Assembly (NCBI RefSeq): GCF_003350295.1
Contig: NZ_QLYY01000011.1
Span: 62,001-126,000, forward strand
Source: Vibrio tetraodonis
Lineage (GTDB): Bacteria; Pseudomonadota; Gammaproteobacteria; Enterobacterales; Vibrionaceae
Length of the DNA stretch: 64,000 nt
Direction of reading: 5' to 3'
Under the pieces are notes generated by a model that saw only the letters and a list, made by a program, of their open reading frames with translations, had not been told where the DNA came from and made no database searches. Shown here one piece after another: positions 1-10,182 of this stretch (its first letter is position 1; each line of letters begins with the position of its first letter). The translations under genes were made by a program, and so were the position numbers.

Positions 1-630
1 CAGCGTGAATTTATTGAGTTTGCACTAGAGAAACAAGTACTAAAGTTTGGTGAGTTTACTTTAAAATCCGGTCGTAAGAGCCCTTATTTTTTTAACGCTG
101 GTCTTTTTAATACAGGGCGAGATCTTGCTCGTCTAGGCCGCTTTTATGCTGCCGCGTTGGCAGATTCTGGGATTGAGTTTGATGTGCTGTTTGGCCCTGC
201 CTATAAAGGTATACCAATTGCTACCACAACAGCAGTTGCCTTAGCCGATCATCATAGCCTAGACACACCCTATTGTTTTAATCGTAAAGAAGCAAAGGAT
301 CACGGCGAAGGTGGTAACTTAGTTGGCAGCGCACTCGAAGGGCGCATCATGTTGGTGGACGATGTGATCACTGCTGGCACAGCCATTCGCGAATCCATGC
401 AGATTATCCAATCCAATGGCGCTGATTTAGCGGGCGTTTTAGTTGCTATTGACCGTCAGGAAAAAGGTAAGGGGGACTTGTCTGCGATTCAGGAAGTTGA
501 GCGTGATTTTGGCTGTGCGGTGATTTCTATCGTTAGCTTGGGCGACCTGGTTAGCTATTTAGAAGAGCAAGGTGATGCAACAGAGCATCTAGCGGGGGTC
601 AAAGCCTACCGTGCTGAATTCGGCATCTAG
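1..630 (+). CDS. pyrE: Orotate phosphoribosyltransferase, 5' end cut by window
   Basis: Cytosolic enzyme that joins orotate to PRPP to give OMP in de novo pyrimidine synthesis. The reading frame is open from base 1, and the first visible residues [12 protein letters not shown] match the Vibrio/E. coli protein a few residues after its start, so only about four codons are missing. The PRPP-binding motif appears as [13 protein letters not shown] (about residues 116-128 of the visible part), and [11 protein letters not shown] is the flexible catalytic loop. It ends AEFGI as the family does, and a strong terminator follows. The TTG at 157 is internal and is not a start. Confidence 0.97.
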   Translation, partial: QREFIEFALEKQVLKFGEFTLKSGRKSPYFFNAGLFNTGRDLARLGRFYAAALADSGIEFDVLFGPAYKGIPIATTTAVALADHHSLDTPYCFNRKEAKDHGEGGNLVGSALEGRIMLVDDVITAGTAIRESMQIIQSNGADLAGVLVAIDRQEKGKGDLSAIQEVERDFGCAVISIVSLGDLVSYLEEQGDATEHLAGVKAYRAEFGI

Positions 631-647
631 ATGATAATCTAGCTCAG

Positions 648-678
648 AAAAAGGTTGACCTATGAGTCAACCTTTTTT
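648..678 (+). terminator. Rho-independent terminator of pyrE
   Basis: A stem AAGGTTGAC / GTCAACCTT with a six-base loop is followed by a run of T, 18 bases after the pyrE stop. The A-run before the stem could let it work for the convergent lpxM transcript too. Confidence 0.9.
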
Positions 679-702
679 GCTTTCCAGTGTGCTTCTCTTG
701 CT

Positions 703-1662
703 TTAGTTATCATAAATCGCGCGGCCATCTCGCTGAGTTTTGAGTAAAGAGAGATTCCACATATATTGTTCAGGGTGAGGTCTTAACAGATCTTCAATGG
801 CTTGATTCATCGCGCGTGCGTCTGACTCTTCATCGCCAGTGGGGAAGTTTTCTAATGCTGGCAGAATATGCACTTCATATTTACCTGTTTTATCGTTATA
901 AGCGGGTAAAACAGGCACGACTTTGGCTTTGGACAAACGAGCCATTTTGCCAAAGCCTTTGAGTGTGGCTTTTTCCGTACCAAAGAAGGGAACGAAAACG
1001 GAGTTTTCAGCGCCAAAGTCTTCATCTGGTAACCAGTAACCTAGGTAGCCATCTTTAATCGAGCGTACAAATGGCTTCACTCCTGCATCTCTTGCAAAAA
1101 TACGCCCACCATATTGCATGCGCTGGACTTGCATTAACCAATCACCGATTGGGTTGCGTTGAGGCTTCATAATGGTAGTGACTTTATAGCCTTTAGCCGC
1201 GAGCATAACAGCAGGATAGTCAACCGCCCAGGCGTGGGGAGCCAGAATAATTACCTTTTCCCCGGCATCGAGCAAAGGGAGGATGTTTTCTTCGCCTATC
1301 ATTATGCCGCGATTTTGGTTGTGCTTGGTTGAGCGAACCAAAAACTCCGAATAGCCTAAAAGATACTGAGCAGCTTTTACAAAGGTCTCTTCTAATATCT
1401 GCTGACGCTCTGATTCGGATTTTTCAGGAAAGCAATACGCCAAGTTCACGCGGGCGCGGCGCACAACTCGGCCATTTTTTCTTACAATAAACACTGACAA
1501 CTTACGAGCCAAAGTGTCACGCCAACGAAATGGAATAAAGGCGACAAGAGCCGCAAAGGCTATACCTAACCATGTTCCCCAATGTTTAGGGTGCAAAAAA
1601 GCCCATTCAAACTTTGGGCTATGCAGATGTTTTTCGATGCTATTTTTATCTGGGTTGCTCAT
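703..1662 (-). CDS. lpxM: Lipid A late acyltransferase (LpxM/LpxN type)
   Basis: Inner-membrane acyltransferase of the HtrB/MsbB family that adds a secondary acyl chain to Kdo-lipid A. The HX4D catalytic motif is visible as HAWAVD (about residues 143-148), after an N-terminal hydrophobic anchor (WLGIAFAALVAFIPF). The length of 319 aa is normal. The order next to an lpxL-type gene and slmA is the one in V. cholerae, where the equivalent gene (LpxN) transfers 3-hydroxylaurate; whether this protein uses a hydroxylated or plain acyl donor cannot be read from the sequence. It lies 6 bases downstream of the lpxL-type gene and is probably co-transcribed with it. Confidence 0.92.
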   Translation of the reverse strand: MSNPDKNSIEKHLHSPKFEWAFLHPKHWGTWLGIAFAALVAFIPFRWRDTLARKLSVFIVRKNGRVVRRARVNLAYCFPEKSESERQQILEETFVKAAQYLLGYSEFLVRSTKHNQNRGIMIGEENILPLLDAGEKVIILAPHAWAVDYPAVMLAAKGYKVTTIMKPQRNPIGDWLMQVQRMQYGGRIFARDAGVKPFVRSIKDGYLGYWLPDEDFGAENSVFVPFFGTEKATLKGFGKMARLSKAKVVPVLPAYNDKTGKYEVHILPALENFPTGDEESDARAMNQAIEDLLRPHPEQYMWNLSLLKTQRDGRAIYDN

Positions 1663-1668
1663 TGAAAC

Positions 1669-2619
1669 TTATTGATATCTTGAATTAGTGAGTGAGTGAT
1701 CTGGTAAAGATTTAAAGCGTTTATGTAACCACATCCATTGCTCTGGCGCGCGCATGATAATTTCTTCGACAAATTTATTCATATAGGCAGCGGCGGCATT
1801 TTCATCTTTGTGCGGAAAGTCTTGTTCAATCGACTTATCCGCAATGATCTCGTATTTGCCTTGCGAGTTGCGAAAGCCTGAACCGGGCACAATAGCGCTC
1901 TTACTGGTTGAGGCAAGAATCCGCGTTCCCGTTGTCGTACAGGCTTCTTTAACCGCAAAAAATGGTACAAATACGGATTTGTTGTGCCCATAGTCTTGGT
2001 CTGGTAGGTAGAAAAGCCTATGGCCTTGGCGTAGTACGCGTACCATTTGTTTTAAATCACGGCGATAAATCAACCGATTACCGTTGCGAGTACGGCCTCT
2101 GTATTGGATGAACTCATAGGCAGGGTTACTGTGTGGCCTGTAAGCACCGTACCCAGGAAGGCCCAATACCGCAAAGGCTCGGGCGGTGATTTCAAGGTTG
2201 AGCGCGTGCACGCAGCAAAGCAGCACACCTTTTCCTACGTCTTGGTGTTTTTGCAATTCATCAATATCTTTGGCAATCAGAATACGTTTAAAGCGCCATG
2301 TTGGCCAAAACCAAGTAATACCGGTTTCAATCAGAGCCATACCAGTATTTTTAAAGTTTTCCTCTACCATGTCGTCAATCTCTTGCGCTGACATGCTAGG
2401 GAAGGCTAGCTCAAGATTACGCTTAGCAATCTTTGCTCGTGACTTACCTACTTTGATGCCCAGAGAGCCAATCCCTCGTCCAACCTTGAGAAGTACAGCG
2501 TAGGGAAGTATGTTCACAATAAGGGCGAGAAAACCAAATCCTAGCCATACGCCCCAGTATTTGGGATGAAGTAAGCCTGCAGAAAACTCTGGTTTATCAA
2601 GGGTATTTTTTTTGCTCAT
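1669..2619 (-). CDS. lpxL: Lipid A late acyltransferase (LpxL type)
   Basis: Second member of the HtrB/MsbB family, 316 aa, expected to add the first secondary acyl chain to Kdo2- or phospho-Kdo-lipid IVA at the inner membrane. The HX4E motif is HALNLE (about residues 138-143), preceded by an N-terminal membrane segment (LGFGFLALIVNILPYAVLL). The tail EQWMWLHKRFK is typical of the family. It starts 8 bases after the slmA stop, which suggests a slmA-lpxL-lpxM transcript. Its paralog downstream shares the N-terminal LLHPKYWG-like block, consistent with duplication. Assignment as LpxL rather than LpxM rests on gene order. Confidence 0.92.
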   Translation of the reverse strand: MSKKNTLDKPEFSAGLLHPKYWGVWLGFGFLALIVNILPYAVLLKVGRGIGSLGIKVGKSRAKIAKRNLELAFPSMSAQEIDDMVEENFKNTGMALIETGITWFWPTWRFKRILIAKDIDELQKHQDVGKGVLLCCVHALNLEITARAFAVLGLPGYGAYRPHSNPAYEFIQYRGRTRNGNRLIYRRDLKQMVRVLRQGHRLFYLPDQDYGHNKSVFVPFFAVKEACTTTGTRILASTSKSAIVPGSGFRNSQGKYEIIADKSIEQDFPHKDENAAAAYMNKFVEEIIMRAPEQWMWLHKRFKSLPDHSLTNSRYQ

Positions 2620-2627
2620 GTTACAAA

Positions 2628-3218
2628 CTACTTAATTTGTGCGCTCAGTAAAGCCCAATATTGTTCGAAATTGGCTGTTGGCTGATATTTAAAATCACTG
2701 CGGACAAAGCGATTTAAGCTACCTTCTACTTGGCCTAGCAATTGTGCCGCTAGGGTTAGTTCATCGACAGGAAACGCTTTCCCTTCTCTTAATTGACGCT
2801 CACGCAGAATTTGGCGAATTGAAGTTTCGATACGTTCAAATAGCTGATTAATGCGTTCACGCAGGCGCTCATTTTCAAACATCAGAGCATGACCGGATAA
2901 AATTCGCGTCAAGCCAGGGTTACGTTCGGCAAAGGCTAACACTAACTGAAGCACGAGGCGAATGCGCGTTAATGTGTCTTTTTCCTCATCGAGAATACGA
3001 TTGATGCGTGACATCAGAGACTCTTCAATAAACTCGATTAGGCCCTCGAACATGCGTGCTTTGCTTGGAAAGTGGCGATATAAGGCTGCCTCAGAAACAC
3101 CAACGTGCTTTGCAAGCTTAGCGGTTGTGATTCGGGAAGCTCCATCGTGAGATTCCAGCATCTGTGCCAGTGCTTGTAGTATTTCTTCCCGGCGGTTGCT
3201 TTTTTTTGTTCCGGCCAT
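2628..3218 (-). CDS. slmA: Nucleoid occlusion factor SlmA (TetR family)
   Basis: DNA-binding protein that blocks FtsZ ring assembly over the nucleoid. It is 196 aa, the family's normal size, with an N-terminal TetR helix-turn-helix ([25 protein letters not shown], in pieces: [19 protein letters not shown] about residues 32-50) and an all-helical C-terminal dimer/FtsZ domain. The ATG at 3218 is preceded on the minus strand by an A/G-rich stretch (AAAAAAGGAAC) that serves as ribosome-binding site. It lies between coaBC and the lipid A acyltransferases, as in V. cholerae. Confidence 0.96.
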   Translation of the reverse strand: MAGTKKSNRREEILQALAQMLESHDGASRITTAKLAKHVGVSEAALYRHFPSKARMFEGLIEFIEESLMSRINRILDEEKDTLTRIRLVLQLVLAFAERNPGLTRILSGHALMFENERLRERINQLFERIETSIRQILRERQLREGKAFPVDELTLAAQLLGQVEGSLNRFVRSDFKYQPTANFEQYWALLSAQIK

Positions 3219-3380
3219 GAATGAGTTCCTTTTTTGTCTCCACTGTTAATGCCAATAAACACAGGCATTCGCCCAGACTAGCAAACTAGGGTGAGCGGAA
3301 TAGACAACGTTCTGAATATAAGGTTAGGGTCTGCTTATTTTTCTGAGTAAGCGTATACGACTAGGTTGCAGTCCCGTGAT

Positions 3381-4586
3381 TTAGCTACTTATTTTTTCTG
3401 CAATACACATGAGTATTTGCTGCGCAATTTTTTGCTTTGATGCAAGGGTAAGTGACTGCTCACCCTCTTTCCAGTATAGAGTAACTGCATTGTTGTTGCT
3501 GTTAAAGCCTTGCCCCTCTATTGAGACATCATTGGCACAAATCATATCTAAATTTTTATTAGTGAGCTTACTGCGTGCGTAGTGAGCGACTTCCTGCGTT
3601 TCTGCAGCAAAACCTACCGTGTATGGCCGAGCGTCGGTCATGTTGGCAACAGAAGCCACAATATCCGGATTTTTGACCATAGTGATGGTCATATGCTCGT
3701 TGCTGTCTTTTTTCTTAATTTTTTGCTCGGCGATCGATTCAGGGCGATAGTCAGCTACAGCAGCGCAACTGATAAAAATATCATGAGAAGGGGCATATTG
3801 CATAACGGTATTGTGCATTTCTAGGGCGCTTGCTACATCAATTCTGTTTGCGCCTACAGGTGTGTCTAGTGAAACTGGGCCTGAAACTAAGTTTGTTGAG
3901 GCGCCCAATTGCACGGCAGCTTGTGCCAGTGCAAACCCCATTTTGCCTGAGCTGTGATTAGAAATGTAACGGACAGGGTCAATCGATTCTCGAGTTGGTC
4001 CTGCGGTAATGAGTACAGACAACCCTTTAAGTGGCTTGTCTGCCCAAAATTGCTCACATTCCTCGACTAACTGCATCGGCTCGAGCATGCGGCCTGGGCC
4101 AATGTCACCGCAAGCTTGCTCACCAGAGGCGGGTCCCCAAATATGCATGCCTCGTCTTTGCAGTGTGGCGATGTTTTCTTGGGTTGCCTGATTGCGATAC
4201 ATTTGTTGATTCATGGCAGGGGAGACAGCAATAGGGGCGTCGCTTGCTAACACCAGCGTGGTAAGCAGGTCATTTCCCATACCTGATGCAACGCGAGCGA
4301 TGAGATCTGCCGTGGCTGGTGCGAGCAGTATCAAGTCAGCCCATTTCGCCAATTCAATATGGCCCATTGACGCCTCTGCCGCAGGATCAAGAAGGCTATC
4401 GGAGACAGGTTTTCCTGACACGGCTTGCATGGTTAAGGGGGTAATAAATTCTTTTGCGGCTCTGGTCATTACAACTTGTACTTCTGCGCCTCTTTCGATT
4501 AAGCGTCGAGTCAAATCTGCACATTTATAAGCAGCTATACCACCACCGATACCAAGTAGGATCTTTTTGCCTGCGAGTGTTTGCAT
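3381..4586 (-). CDS. coaBC: Bifunctional phosphopantothenoylcysteine synthetase/decarboxylase
   Basis: Makes 4'-phosphopantetheine in two steps of coenzyme A synthesis. The N-terminal half (about 1-185) is the FMN-binding CoaC decarboxylase, with the active-site His in [11 protein letters not shown], the PAMNQQMY substrate clamp and the catalytic Cys in [10 protein letters not shown]. The C-terminal half (about 188-401) is the CTP-dependent CoaB synthetase, with [22 protein letters not shown] split over its dinucleotide fold and the KIKKK loop. The 401-aa length is full. It is divergent from radC with about 220 bases between the two starts. Confidence 0.96.
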   Translation of the reverse strand: MQTLAGKKILLGIGGGIAAYKCADLTRRLIERGAEVQVVMTRAAKEFITPLTMQAVSGKPVSDSLLDPAAEASMGHIELAKWADLILLAPATADLIARVASGMGNDLLTTLVLASDAPIAVSPAMNQQMYRNQATQENIATLQRRGMHIWGPASGEQACGDIGPGRMLEPMQLVEECEQFWADKPLKGLSVLITAGPTRESIDPVRYISNHSSGKMGFALAQAAVQLGASTNLVSGPVSLDTPVGANRIDVASALEMHNTVMQYAPSHDIFISCAAVADYRPESIAEQKIKKKDSNEHMTITMVKNPDIVASVANMTDARPYTVGFAAETQEVAHYARSKLTNKNLDMICANDVSIEGQGFNSNNNAVTLYWKEGEQSLTLASKQKIAQQILMCIAEKISS

Positions 4587-4809
4587 TATGTCATCCTTAA
4601 AAAATTCTGTGGCAAGATTACCATGCAGCAGTTTGAGACTCTAGAAATGGTGTCGTAAGTTTTACATCCCACCATGCTTTGGCTGCTTATTTATATACCT
4701 ATTATTTACTCAAAATCTTTCACTTGCTCTAAGACAACGTTGATTTGTGTGATTCAGTGCATAGCTGTGATTATGCTAGTGTGGCGTTGTTCAAATTTAA
4801 GGTTTCGTT

Positions 4810-5475
4810 ATGTTTTTGCCTTCTGAGTCCATGCCAAGGGAAAAGTTGATTGCGCGAGGAGCACAATCCCTGACTGACGCTGAGTTGTTGGCAATCTTTT
4901 TGCGTACAGGCACTAAAGATATGAATGTTTTGCAATTGGCGGACAAGCTACTCAAAGAGATGGGTTCGCTGCGCGGTTTGTTCTCGGCTGATAGAGTAGA
5001 ACTATGCCAATACAAGGGCTTGGGAGAGGCAAAATACGTTCAATTACAGGCAGCATTAGAAATGACGCAACGTTACCTCCATGAGGCTTTGGTTCGCGGA
5101 GAAGCGTTAACCAGTCCAGAACAAACCAAGTTGTATTTAGTAAGCAGGCTGCGCGATAGAACCCGTGAAGCTTTCTATGTCTTGTTTTTGGATAATCAAC
5201 ACAGGGTGATTAAAGGAGAGGTTTTATTTGAAGGGACTATAGATAGCGCCTCAGTTTATCCAAGAGAAGTGGTTAAACGTGCGCTTGATCACAATGCTGC
5301 TGCATTGATACTGGCTCACAATCATCCTTCTGGTGTTGCAGAGCCAAGTCAGGCTGACCGTCGAATTACCCGTCGTATTGGAGATGCACTGGCTTTAGTT
5401 GATATTCGTGTGCTTGATCATTTTGTGGTTGGCGACGGAGAGGTGGTTTCCTTTGCAGAGCGTGGATGGATTTAA
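4810..5475 (+). CDS. radC: RadC family JAMM/MPN-fold protein
   Basis: Widely conserved protein once linked to DNA repair; its real biochemical role is unsettled. The N-terminal part (about 1-80) holds helix-hairpin-helix type helices ([22 protein letters not shown] in pieces), and the C-terminal MPN domain carries the metal motif HNHPSG with a downstream acidic residue (SQADRRIT) and the DHFVVGDGE strand. The 221-aa length is normal. The ATG at 4810 has a short AAGG 8 bases upstream. The gene sits in its usual place before rpmB but is followed by a 276-base gap with a separate promoter, so rpmBG are not simply read through from radC. Confidence 0.95.
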   Translation: MFLPSESMPREKLIARGAQSLTDAELLAIFLRTGTKDMNVLQLADKLLKEMGSLRGLFSADRVELCQYKGLGEAKYVQLQAALEMTQRYLHEALVRGEALTSPEQTKLYLVSRLRDRTREAFYVLFLDNQHRVIKGEVLFEGTIDSASVYPREVVKRALDHNAAALILAHNHPSGVAEPSQADRRITRRIGDALALVDIRVLDHFVVGDGEVVSFAERGWI

Positions 5476-5594
5476 ATCACATTACTGGTTGTGAGTTGCG
5501 TGAATTCTGCTACAATCCCCCGACATTTTTTGAACTATTATCAGCTCTGCCTAAAAAAGATCACGAAAACCTTGAAAAAGGATCTGTTCGGGTC

Positions 5595-5623
5595 TTGAGC
5601 AATGCTAGTCAAGTTAGTATAAT
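5595..5623 (+). promoter_or_regulatory. Sigma-70 promoter of rpmB-rpmG
   Basis: A -35 box TTGAGC (5595-5600) and a perfect -10 box TATAAT (5618-5623) are separated by exactly 17 bases. The bases right after the -10 are GC-rich (GCGCGGCC), the discriminator type seen at stringently controlled ribosomal promoters. The predicted transcript start is near 5631, giving a leader of about 120 bases before rpmB. Confidence 0.85.
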
Positions 5624-5751
5624 GCGCGGCCTTTGATAGCCTTGTATGGGTTTCCATAACGGTATAAGACCTCTAAATTCTTCTATGAGAAATAGAGAGG
5701 TTCGGCCACCAAGGTTGATATCGAGCTGAAACGATTTTGGAGAAGACATTC

Positions 5752-5988
5752 ATGTCACGAGTATGCCAAGTAACTGGTAAGCGTCCAGTAACGGGTAACA
5801 ACCGTTCACACGCACGTAATGCTACTAAGCGTCGTTTTCTGCCGAACCTACAAACTCATCGTTTCTGGGTAGAGAGCGAAAAACGTTTTGTTAAACTACG
5901 TCTATCTGCTAAAGGTATGCGTATCATCGACAAGAAGGGCATTGATGCTGTTCTTGCTGACATTCGCGCAAACGGCGAAAACGTTTAA
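5752..5988 (+). CDS. rpmB: 50S ribosomal protein L28
   Basis: Large-subunit protein of 78 aa. [17 protein letters not shown] and the basic body ([17 protein letters not shown]) are diagnostic. The frame is open from 5737, but the ATG at 5752 matches the family start and has AGGAGA-like sequence (GGAGAAG) about 8 bases upstream. It forms a two-gene unit with rpmG, 13 bases downstream. Confidence 0.98.
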   Translation: MSRVCQVTGKRPVTGNNRSHARNATKRRFLPNLQTHRFWVESEKRFVKLRLSAKGMRIIDKKGIDAVLADIRANGENV

Positions 5989-6001
5989 GAGGAAATAGGC
6001 A

Positions 6002-6172
6002 ATGGCAAAGAAAGGCGTACGTGAGAAAATCCGTCTAGTATCTTCTGCAGGTACTGGTCACTTCTACACTACTGATAAGAACAAGCGTAATATGCCAGGC
6101 AAATTTGAGATCAAAAAGTTTGATCCAGTTGTTCGCCAGCACGTTATGTACAAAGAAGCGAAAATCAAGTAA
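6002..6172 (+). CDS. rpmG: 50S ribosomal protein L33
   Basis: A 56-aa large-subunit protein that I translated directly from the sequence: it begins [15 protein letters not shown] and ends YKEAKIK. It lacks the CxxC pairs of the zinc-binding form, so it is the zinc-free (C-) type. An AGAGGAA ribosome-binding site lies 7-8 bases before the ATG. It is followed by a strong terminator. Confidence 0.98.
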
Positions 6173-6214
6173 TTGATTTTTCTTCTCAGCTTCTTTAACG
6201 GAAGTTCATACTAG

Positions 6215-6245
6215 AAACCCAGCATATTTGCTGGGTTTTTTGTTT
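6215..6245 (+). terminator. Rho-independent terminator of rpmBG
   Basis: AAACCCAGCA and TGCTGGGTTT form a long stem with a four-base loop, followed by TTTTGTTTTT, 43 bases after the rpmG stop. Confidence 0.93.
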
Positions 6246-6350
6246 TTCTATCAATATACTCTGGCCTGCGCAGTGTGTTTGATCTTCGTTTCCCTCCATT
6301 CTGTTTTCTGCTACCTTTTATTACAGTCACTTAAATGGAAAACTCAACTC

Positions 6351-6836
6351 ATGCGTGTTTCTACATCCAGGCGTCGCCGCTGGAATAACATCATGATTCT
6401 AGGCATTATTGCCTTTATTATGATCCTTAACCTGCCAACGGTTATTAAGACTTATCTTATAGAAGATGACTCGGCAGTGGTGAGTGGTGATTACCCCTAT
6501 TTACTCAATCCATCATCTAAGTTGCGGGCCTTGCATTTCTCTAACTGGTCGTTAGAGTTCCAAGATGGCCAGTGGAGTATGACTAGGCAAGGTAGCGTAT
6601 CTGCCGCTGAGTTAGCCAAGCGCTGGGGGAGTTTGGTGGGTACTAGAGTCGACGGTCAGACATTTGACAGCCTCAAACCTCAACTCAGCTCACCCAGCAC
6701 TATAGAAGTTTGGTATCAAGATCAGGAAGAGCCACAAAGGATCACTTTCTATCAAGCCCCGAAATTTTGGCTGTTAAAAAACTGGCAAGATCAATGGATC
6801 GCGATTTCAGTTGAACCTGAATATTTGTTACCTTAA
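6351..6836 (+). CDS. Conserved Vibrio protein of unknown function, single-pass membrane
   Basis: 161 aa when started at the ATG at 6351 ([13 protein letters not shown]). The frame is open upstream to 6228, but that stretch overlaps the rpmG terminator, so the later ATG is preferred even though its ribosome-binding site (TGGAAA) is weak. A basic N-terminus is followed by one membrane segment ([19 protein letters not shown], about residues 15-33), which puts a soluble domain of about 125 aa in the periplasm. No catalytic motif is recognised. Its place just upstream of mutM matches an uncharacterised gene in other vibrios. Confidence 0.75.
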   Translation: MRVSTSRRRRWNNIMILGIIAFIMILNLPTVIKTYLIEDDSAVVSGDYPYLLNPSSKLRALHFSNWSLEFQDGQWSMTRQGSVSAAELAKRWGSLVGTRVDGQTFDSLKPQLSSPSTIEVWYQDQEEPQRITFYQAPKFWLLKNWQDQWIAISVEPEYLLP

Positions 6837-6868
6837 CCAACCTTATCCAATCTGGAATAAAGAGCACA

Positions 6869-7675
6869 ATGCCTGAGTTACCTGAAGTTGAAGTGAGTCG
6901 TCTGGGCATCACACCCCATCTCATCGGACAAACAGTAGCCAAACTGACCTTTCGCACACCCAAATTACGTTGGGATATTCCAAAGGCACTAAAAAATATC
7001 GAAGGCCAAGTAATACGTAATATTTCTCGCCGAGCTAAATATTTGCTGATTGAAACCAATGCGGGCAGTGCCATTGTCCATTTGGGGATGTCTGGATCGC
7101 TGCGTGTGTTAGACGCAGAAATCGCACCAAGTAAGCACGATCACGTAGATTTGAAGCTCACTAATGGCAAAGTGCTGCGCTATAACGACCCAAGACGCTT
7201 TGGTGCTTGGCTGTGGACAGAAAATGGAGAGCACCAAGTGCTGGATCGCATGGGGCCAGAGCCACTAACCAATGAGTTCGATGCAGCTTATATTGCAGCC
7301 AAAGCTGTCAATAAGCGAGTGGCCGTAAAACAGTTCATCATGGACAACAAGATAGTGGTCGGTGTGGGTAACATATACGCGAATGAATCCTTGTTTAGCG
7401 CTAAAATTCATCCAACTCGATCTGCCGGATCATTAACCGATAATGAATGGCTAAGTTTAGTCAAAGAAATTAAGCAAGTTCTTGATACCGCGATTAAACA
7501 AGGTGGGACCACGCTTAAGGATTTTGCTCAAGCCGATGGTAAGCCTGGATACTTTGCCCAAGAGTTGCAAGTATATGGCCGTGCGGGCGAGCACTGTCCG
7601 AGTTGCGCTGAGGCCATCCAAGAGCAGAAAATTGGTCAACGTAACACATTTTTCTGTGATGCCTGCCAGCACTGA
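6869..7675 (+). CDS. mutM: Formamidopyrimidine-DNA glycosylase
   Basis: Base-excision repair bifunctional glycosylase/AP lyase that removes 8-oxoguanine and formamidopyrimidines. The catalytic N-terminus PELPEVE (Pro2 as nucleophile, Glu3), Lys57 (RRAKYLLI), the H2TH region with NIYANE, and the C-terminal zinc finger CPSC...CDAC are all present in 268 aa. The start is fixed because Pro2 must follow the initiator Met. It is convergent with coaD. Confidence 0.97.
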   Translation: MPELPEVEVSRLGITPHLIGQTVAKLTFRTPKLRWDIPKALKNIEGQVIRNISRRAKYLLIETNAGSAIVHLGMSGSLRVLDAEIAPSKHDHVDLKLTNGKVLRYNDPRRFGAWLWTENGEHQVLDRMGPEPLTNEFDAAYIAAKAVNKRVAVKQFIMDNKIVVGVGNIYANESLFSAKIHPTRSAGSLTDNEWLSLVKEIKQVLDTAIKQGGTTLKDFAQADGKPGYFAQELQVYGRAGEHCPSCAEAIQEQKIGQRNTFFCDACQH

Positions 7676-7677
7676 TC

Positions 7678-7699
7678 TCAGCGGCGATGGCCGCTGAAT

Positions 7700-7701
<2 letters not shown>
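7678..7701. terminator. Hairpin between convergent mutM and coaD
   Basis: TCAGCGGC / GCCGCTGA is a perfect 8-bp stem with a GATG loop, three bases after the mutM stop, followed by ATTTAT. The T-run is poor, so termination is likely but imperfect. Confidence 0.55.
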
Positions 7702-8245
<544 letters not shown>

Positions 8246-8304
8246 TCACATTTACCCAACTTAGCCGTTATCATTGAGACAAAAGATCGAGCGCTGGAAA
8301 TGTA

Positions 8305-9339
8305 ATGAAAAAAATACTGGTTGTCCGAAACGATAAAATTGGCGACTTTATGCTGGCTTGGCCAAGTTTTGCCATGCTCAAAAACTCTCTACCTCATTGT
8401 CAGATCACGGCGCTAGTTCCCAACTATACAGTGGCTCTTGCCAAAATTTGCCCTTGGATTGATGAGGTTCTGGTTGATCCGACAAGCAAAGGCTCCAAGC
8501 AATCCCAGTCAGCTTTGGTCGAAATACTAAAGTCGGAACACTTTGATGCTTCGATCAATCTATTTTCTACAACCTACAATGCTAAATTAGTCTGGAAAGC
8601 AAAGATTCCGTATCGTTTGGCACCTGCTACCAAGCTAGCACAAATCTTTTATAACAAGCGTATAAAACAGAAACGCTCGCAATCGGCCAAACCTGAATAT
8701 GAATACAATCTTGATTTAGTGAGGGCTTTTCTCACCGATCTTGGTAAAGACATAGTTGAACCTAAGGCGCCTTATTTATCTTTTTCATCCCAAGATATTG
8801 ATAGTCAGAAGCGAAAACTCGCGCAGCAACTTGGTCTTAGTATACATAAACCTTGGTTTTTTGTTCATGCAGGCAGTGGCGGCTCTGCAAACAACCTTTC
8901 CCTTACGCAATACACCCAGTTCATTTGCAGCTTGTCAGGAGAGTTTGAGGTAGTGTTAACCGCAGGTCCTGGCGAAGAGCAAAAAGCGGCAGAGCTTAAT
9001 AGCCTAGTGCAGCAGCAGGGCAGAAGCTGTGTGGTGTATGACAAGAATCAAGGCTTAATCGATTTTGCTCTTGCCATTGCGTGCGCTGACTTGTTTATCG
9101 CGGGTTCTACAGGGCCACTGCATATTGCCGCGGCTATTGATGTGCCAACGGTGGGTTTTTTCCCTAGCAAGCGCTCGGCGACGCCTTTGCGTTGGCAGCC
9201 TATTAATTCTGTCAATAATCACATTGCTTTTTGTCCGCCGCAAGCAGATGATAGAGCCAGTCAGGAAGATATGGCTAGAATTGATATCAGCGCGGTTGCT
9301 AAAGACCTACAGCCATGGTTAAACAGTAAGGTTAAATAA
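8305..9339 (+). CDS. GT9 family heptosyltransferase-like protein
   Basis: Glycosyltransferase family 9 (ADP-heptose:LPS heptosyltransferase fold), 344 aa. The N-terminal RNDKIGDFMLAWP block and the C-terminal nucleotide-sugar site FIAGSTGPLHIAAAIDVPTVGFF are the two family hallmarks, with an HAGSGGSANN stretch between them. It opens the LPS core locus, divergent from coaD, and occupies the position of the heptosyltransferase-like gene next to coaD in V. cholerae. The acceptor is not known; three further GT9 genes lie downstream, so it may add a peripheral heptose. Confidence 0.85.
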   Translation: MKKILVVRNDKIGDFMLAWPSFAMLKNSLPHCQITALVPNYTVALAKICPWIDEVLVDPTSKGSKQSQSALVEILKSEHFDASINLFSTTYNAKLVWKAKIPYRLAPATKLAQIFYNKRIKQKRSQSAKPEYEYNLDLVRAFLTDLGKDIVEPKAPYLSFSSQDIDSQKRKLAQQLGLSIHKPWFFVHAGSGGSANNLSLTQYTQFICSLSGEFEVVLTAGPGEEQKAAELNSLVQQQGRSCVVYDKNQGLIDFALAIACADLFIAGSTGPLHIAAAIDVPTVGFFPSKRSATPLRWQPINSVNNHIAFCPPQADDRASQEDMARIDISAVAKDLQPWLNSKVK

Positions 9340-9342
9340 AGG

Positions 9343-9370
9343 GCCAAAGGCGCCTGTTATTGCCTTTGGC
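9343..9370. terminator. Bidirectional hairpin between convergent core genes
   Basis: GCCAAAGGC / GCCTTTGGC is a perfect 9-bp stem with a ten-base loop. On the minus strand it is followed by CCTTTATTTAA, a usable U-rich tail for the upstream GT2 gene. Confidence 0.65.
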
Positions 9371-9387
9371 TGCCAAGCAAGATGCAC

Positions 9388-10173
9388 TTAAAACGTGTTT
9401 GGCATCTTGTCTGTTTCGCTTCTAATCCAGAGATCGGCATATTTAACAAAGGTCGAGTGTGCTGATAGCAAAGAAAGCAGCAAGCCTTGTTTACCGTCAA
9501 GAAATCCTGCTTTTAGTACATACATTTTCAAAAAGCAGCCAAGAGCATGCAATATACCTTGTGAAATGCTGCTCTTTTTACCTTTTTTCTCTCTCTGCTC
9601 GGCCCATGCTTTGGCATAACCTGCCGATTTGACTAGGTAATGGTTCATATCATTGTATGTGAAGTGAATCAGGTCGCCTTTGAGTGTTTCCACCTTCATT
9701 GATTTGGATACTTCGACTTTTTCATGCACCAGCGCATCATTGTAGCGTGTGAGCTTGGTTGGGTATAAACGCAAAACCTTGTCTGGATACCAGCCACAGT
9801 GGCGAACATAACGGCCGAACACCCAACTGAGCCGTGCGGTTTGGTAGATGGTGTCTGGTTGGTTAGCACTTACTGCCGATATTATGCTGTTTTTGAGTTC
9901 TGGCGTGACGCGCTCATCGGCATCAAGCCACAGGACGTAATCAGATTCTATATGGGATTGTGCTAATTGGCGCTGCGGCCCAAAACCTGGCCAATCGGCA
10001 TTAACAAAAAATTTATCGGTGAAGCTGCGGGCGATAGCTTCAGTATTATCTGTGCTACCAGAGTCTAGCACCACGATTTCGTCAACCCAGCTATGTACGG
10101 TTTCAAGGCAGGCTTTTAGGTGCTGGGCTTCATTTTTTACGATCAAGGCGACCGCAATACTTGGTTTATTCAT
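9388..10173 (-). CDS. GT2 family LPS core glucosyltransferase, WaaE/KdtX-like
   Basis: 261-aa GT-A transferase. The N-terminal [18 protein letters not shown] and [11 protein letters not shown] blocks and the metal motif DAD (WLDADERV, about residues 83-90) are typical of the WaaE group, which adds beta-1,4-glucose to the first core heptose; [18 protein letters not shown] is also characteristic of that group. It lies 9 bases downstream of the OpsX-like gene on the same strand, which fits a step just after the first heptose is added. Confidence 0.85.
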   Translation of the reverse strand: MNKPSIAVALIVKNEAQHLKACLETVHSWVDEIVVLDSGSTDNTEAIARSFTDKFFVNADWPGFGPQRQLAQSHIESDYVLWLDADERVTPELKNSIISAVSANQPDTIYQTARLSWVFGRYVRHCGWYPDKVLRLYPTKLTRYNDALVHEKVEVSKSMKVETLKGDLIHFTYNDMNHYLVKSAGYAKAWAEQREKKGKKSSISQGILHALGCFLKMYVLKAGFLDGKQGLLLSLLSAHSTFVKYADLWIRSETDKMPNTF

Positions 10174-10182
10174 ACGGACACC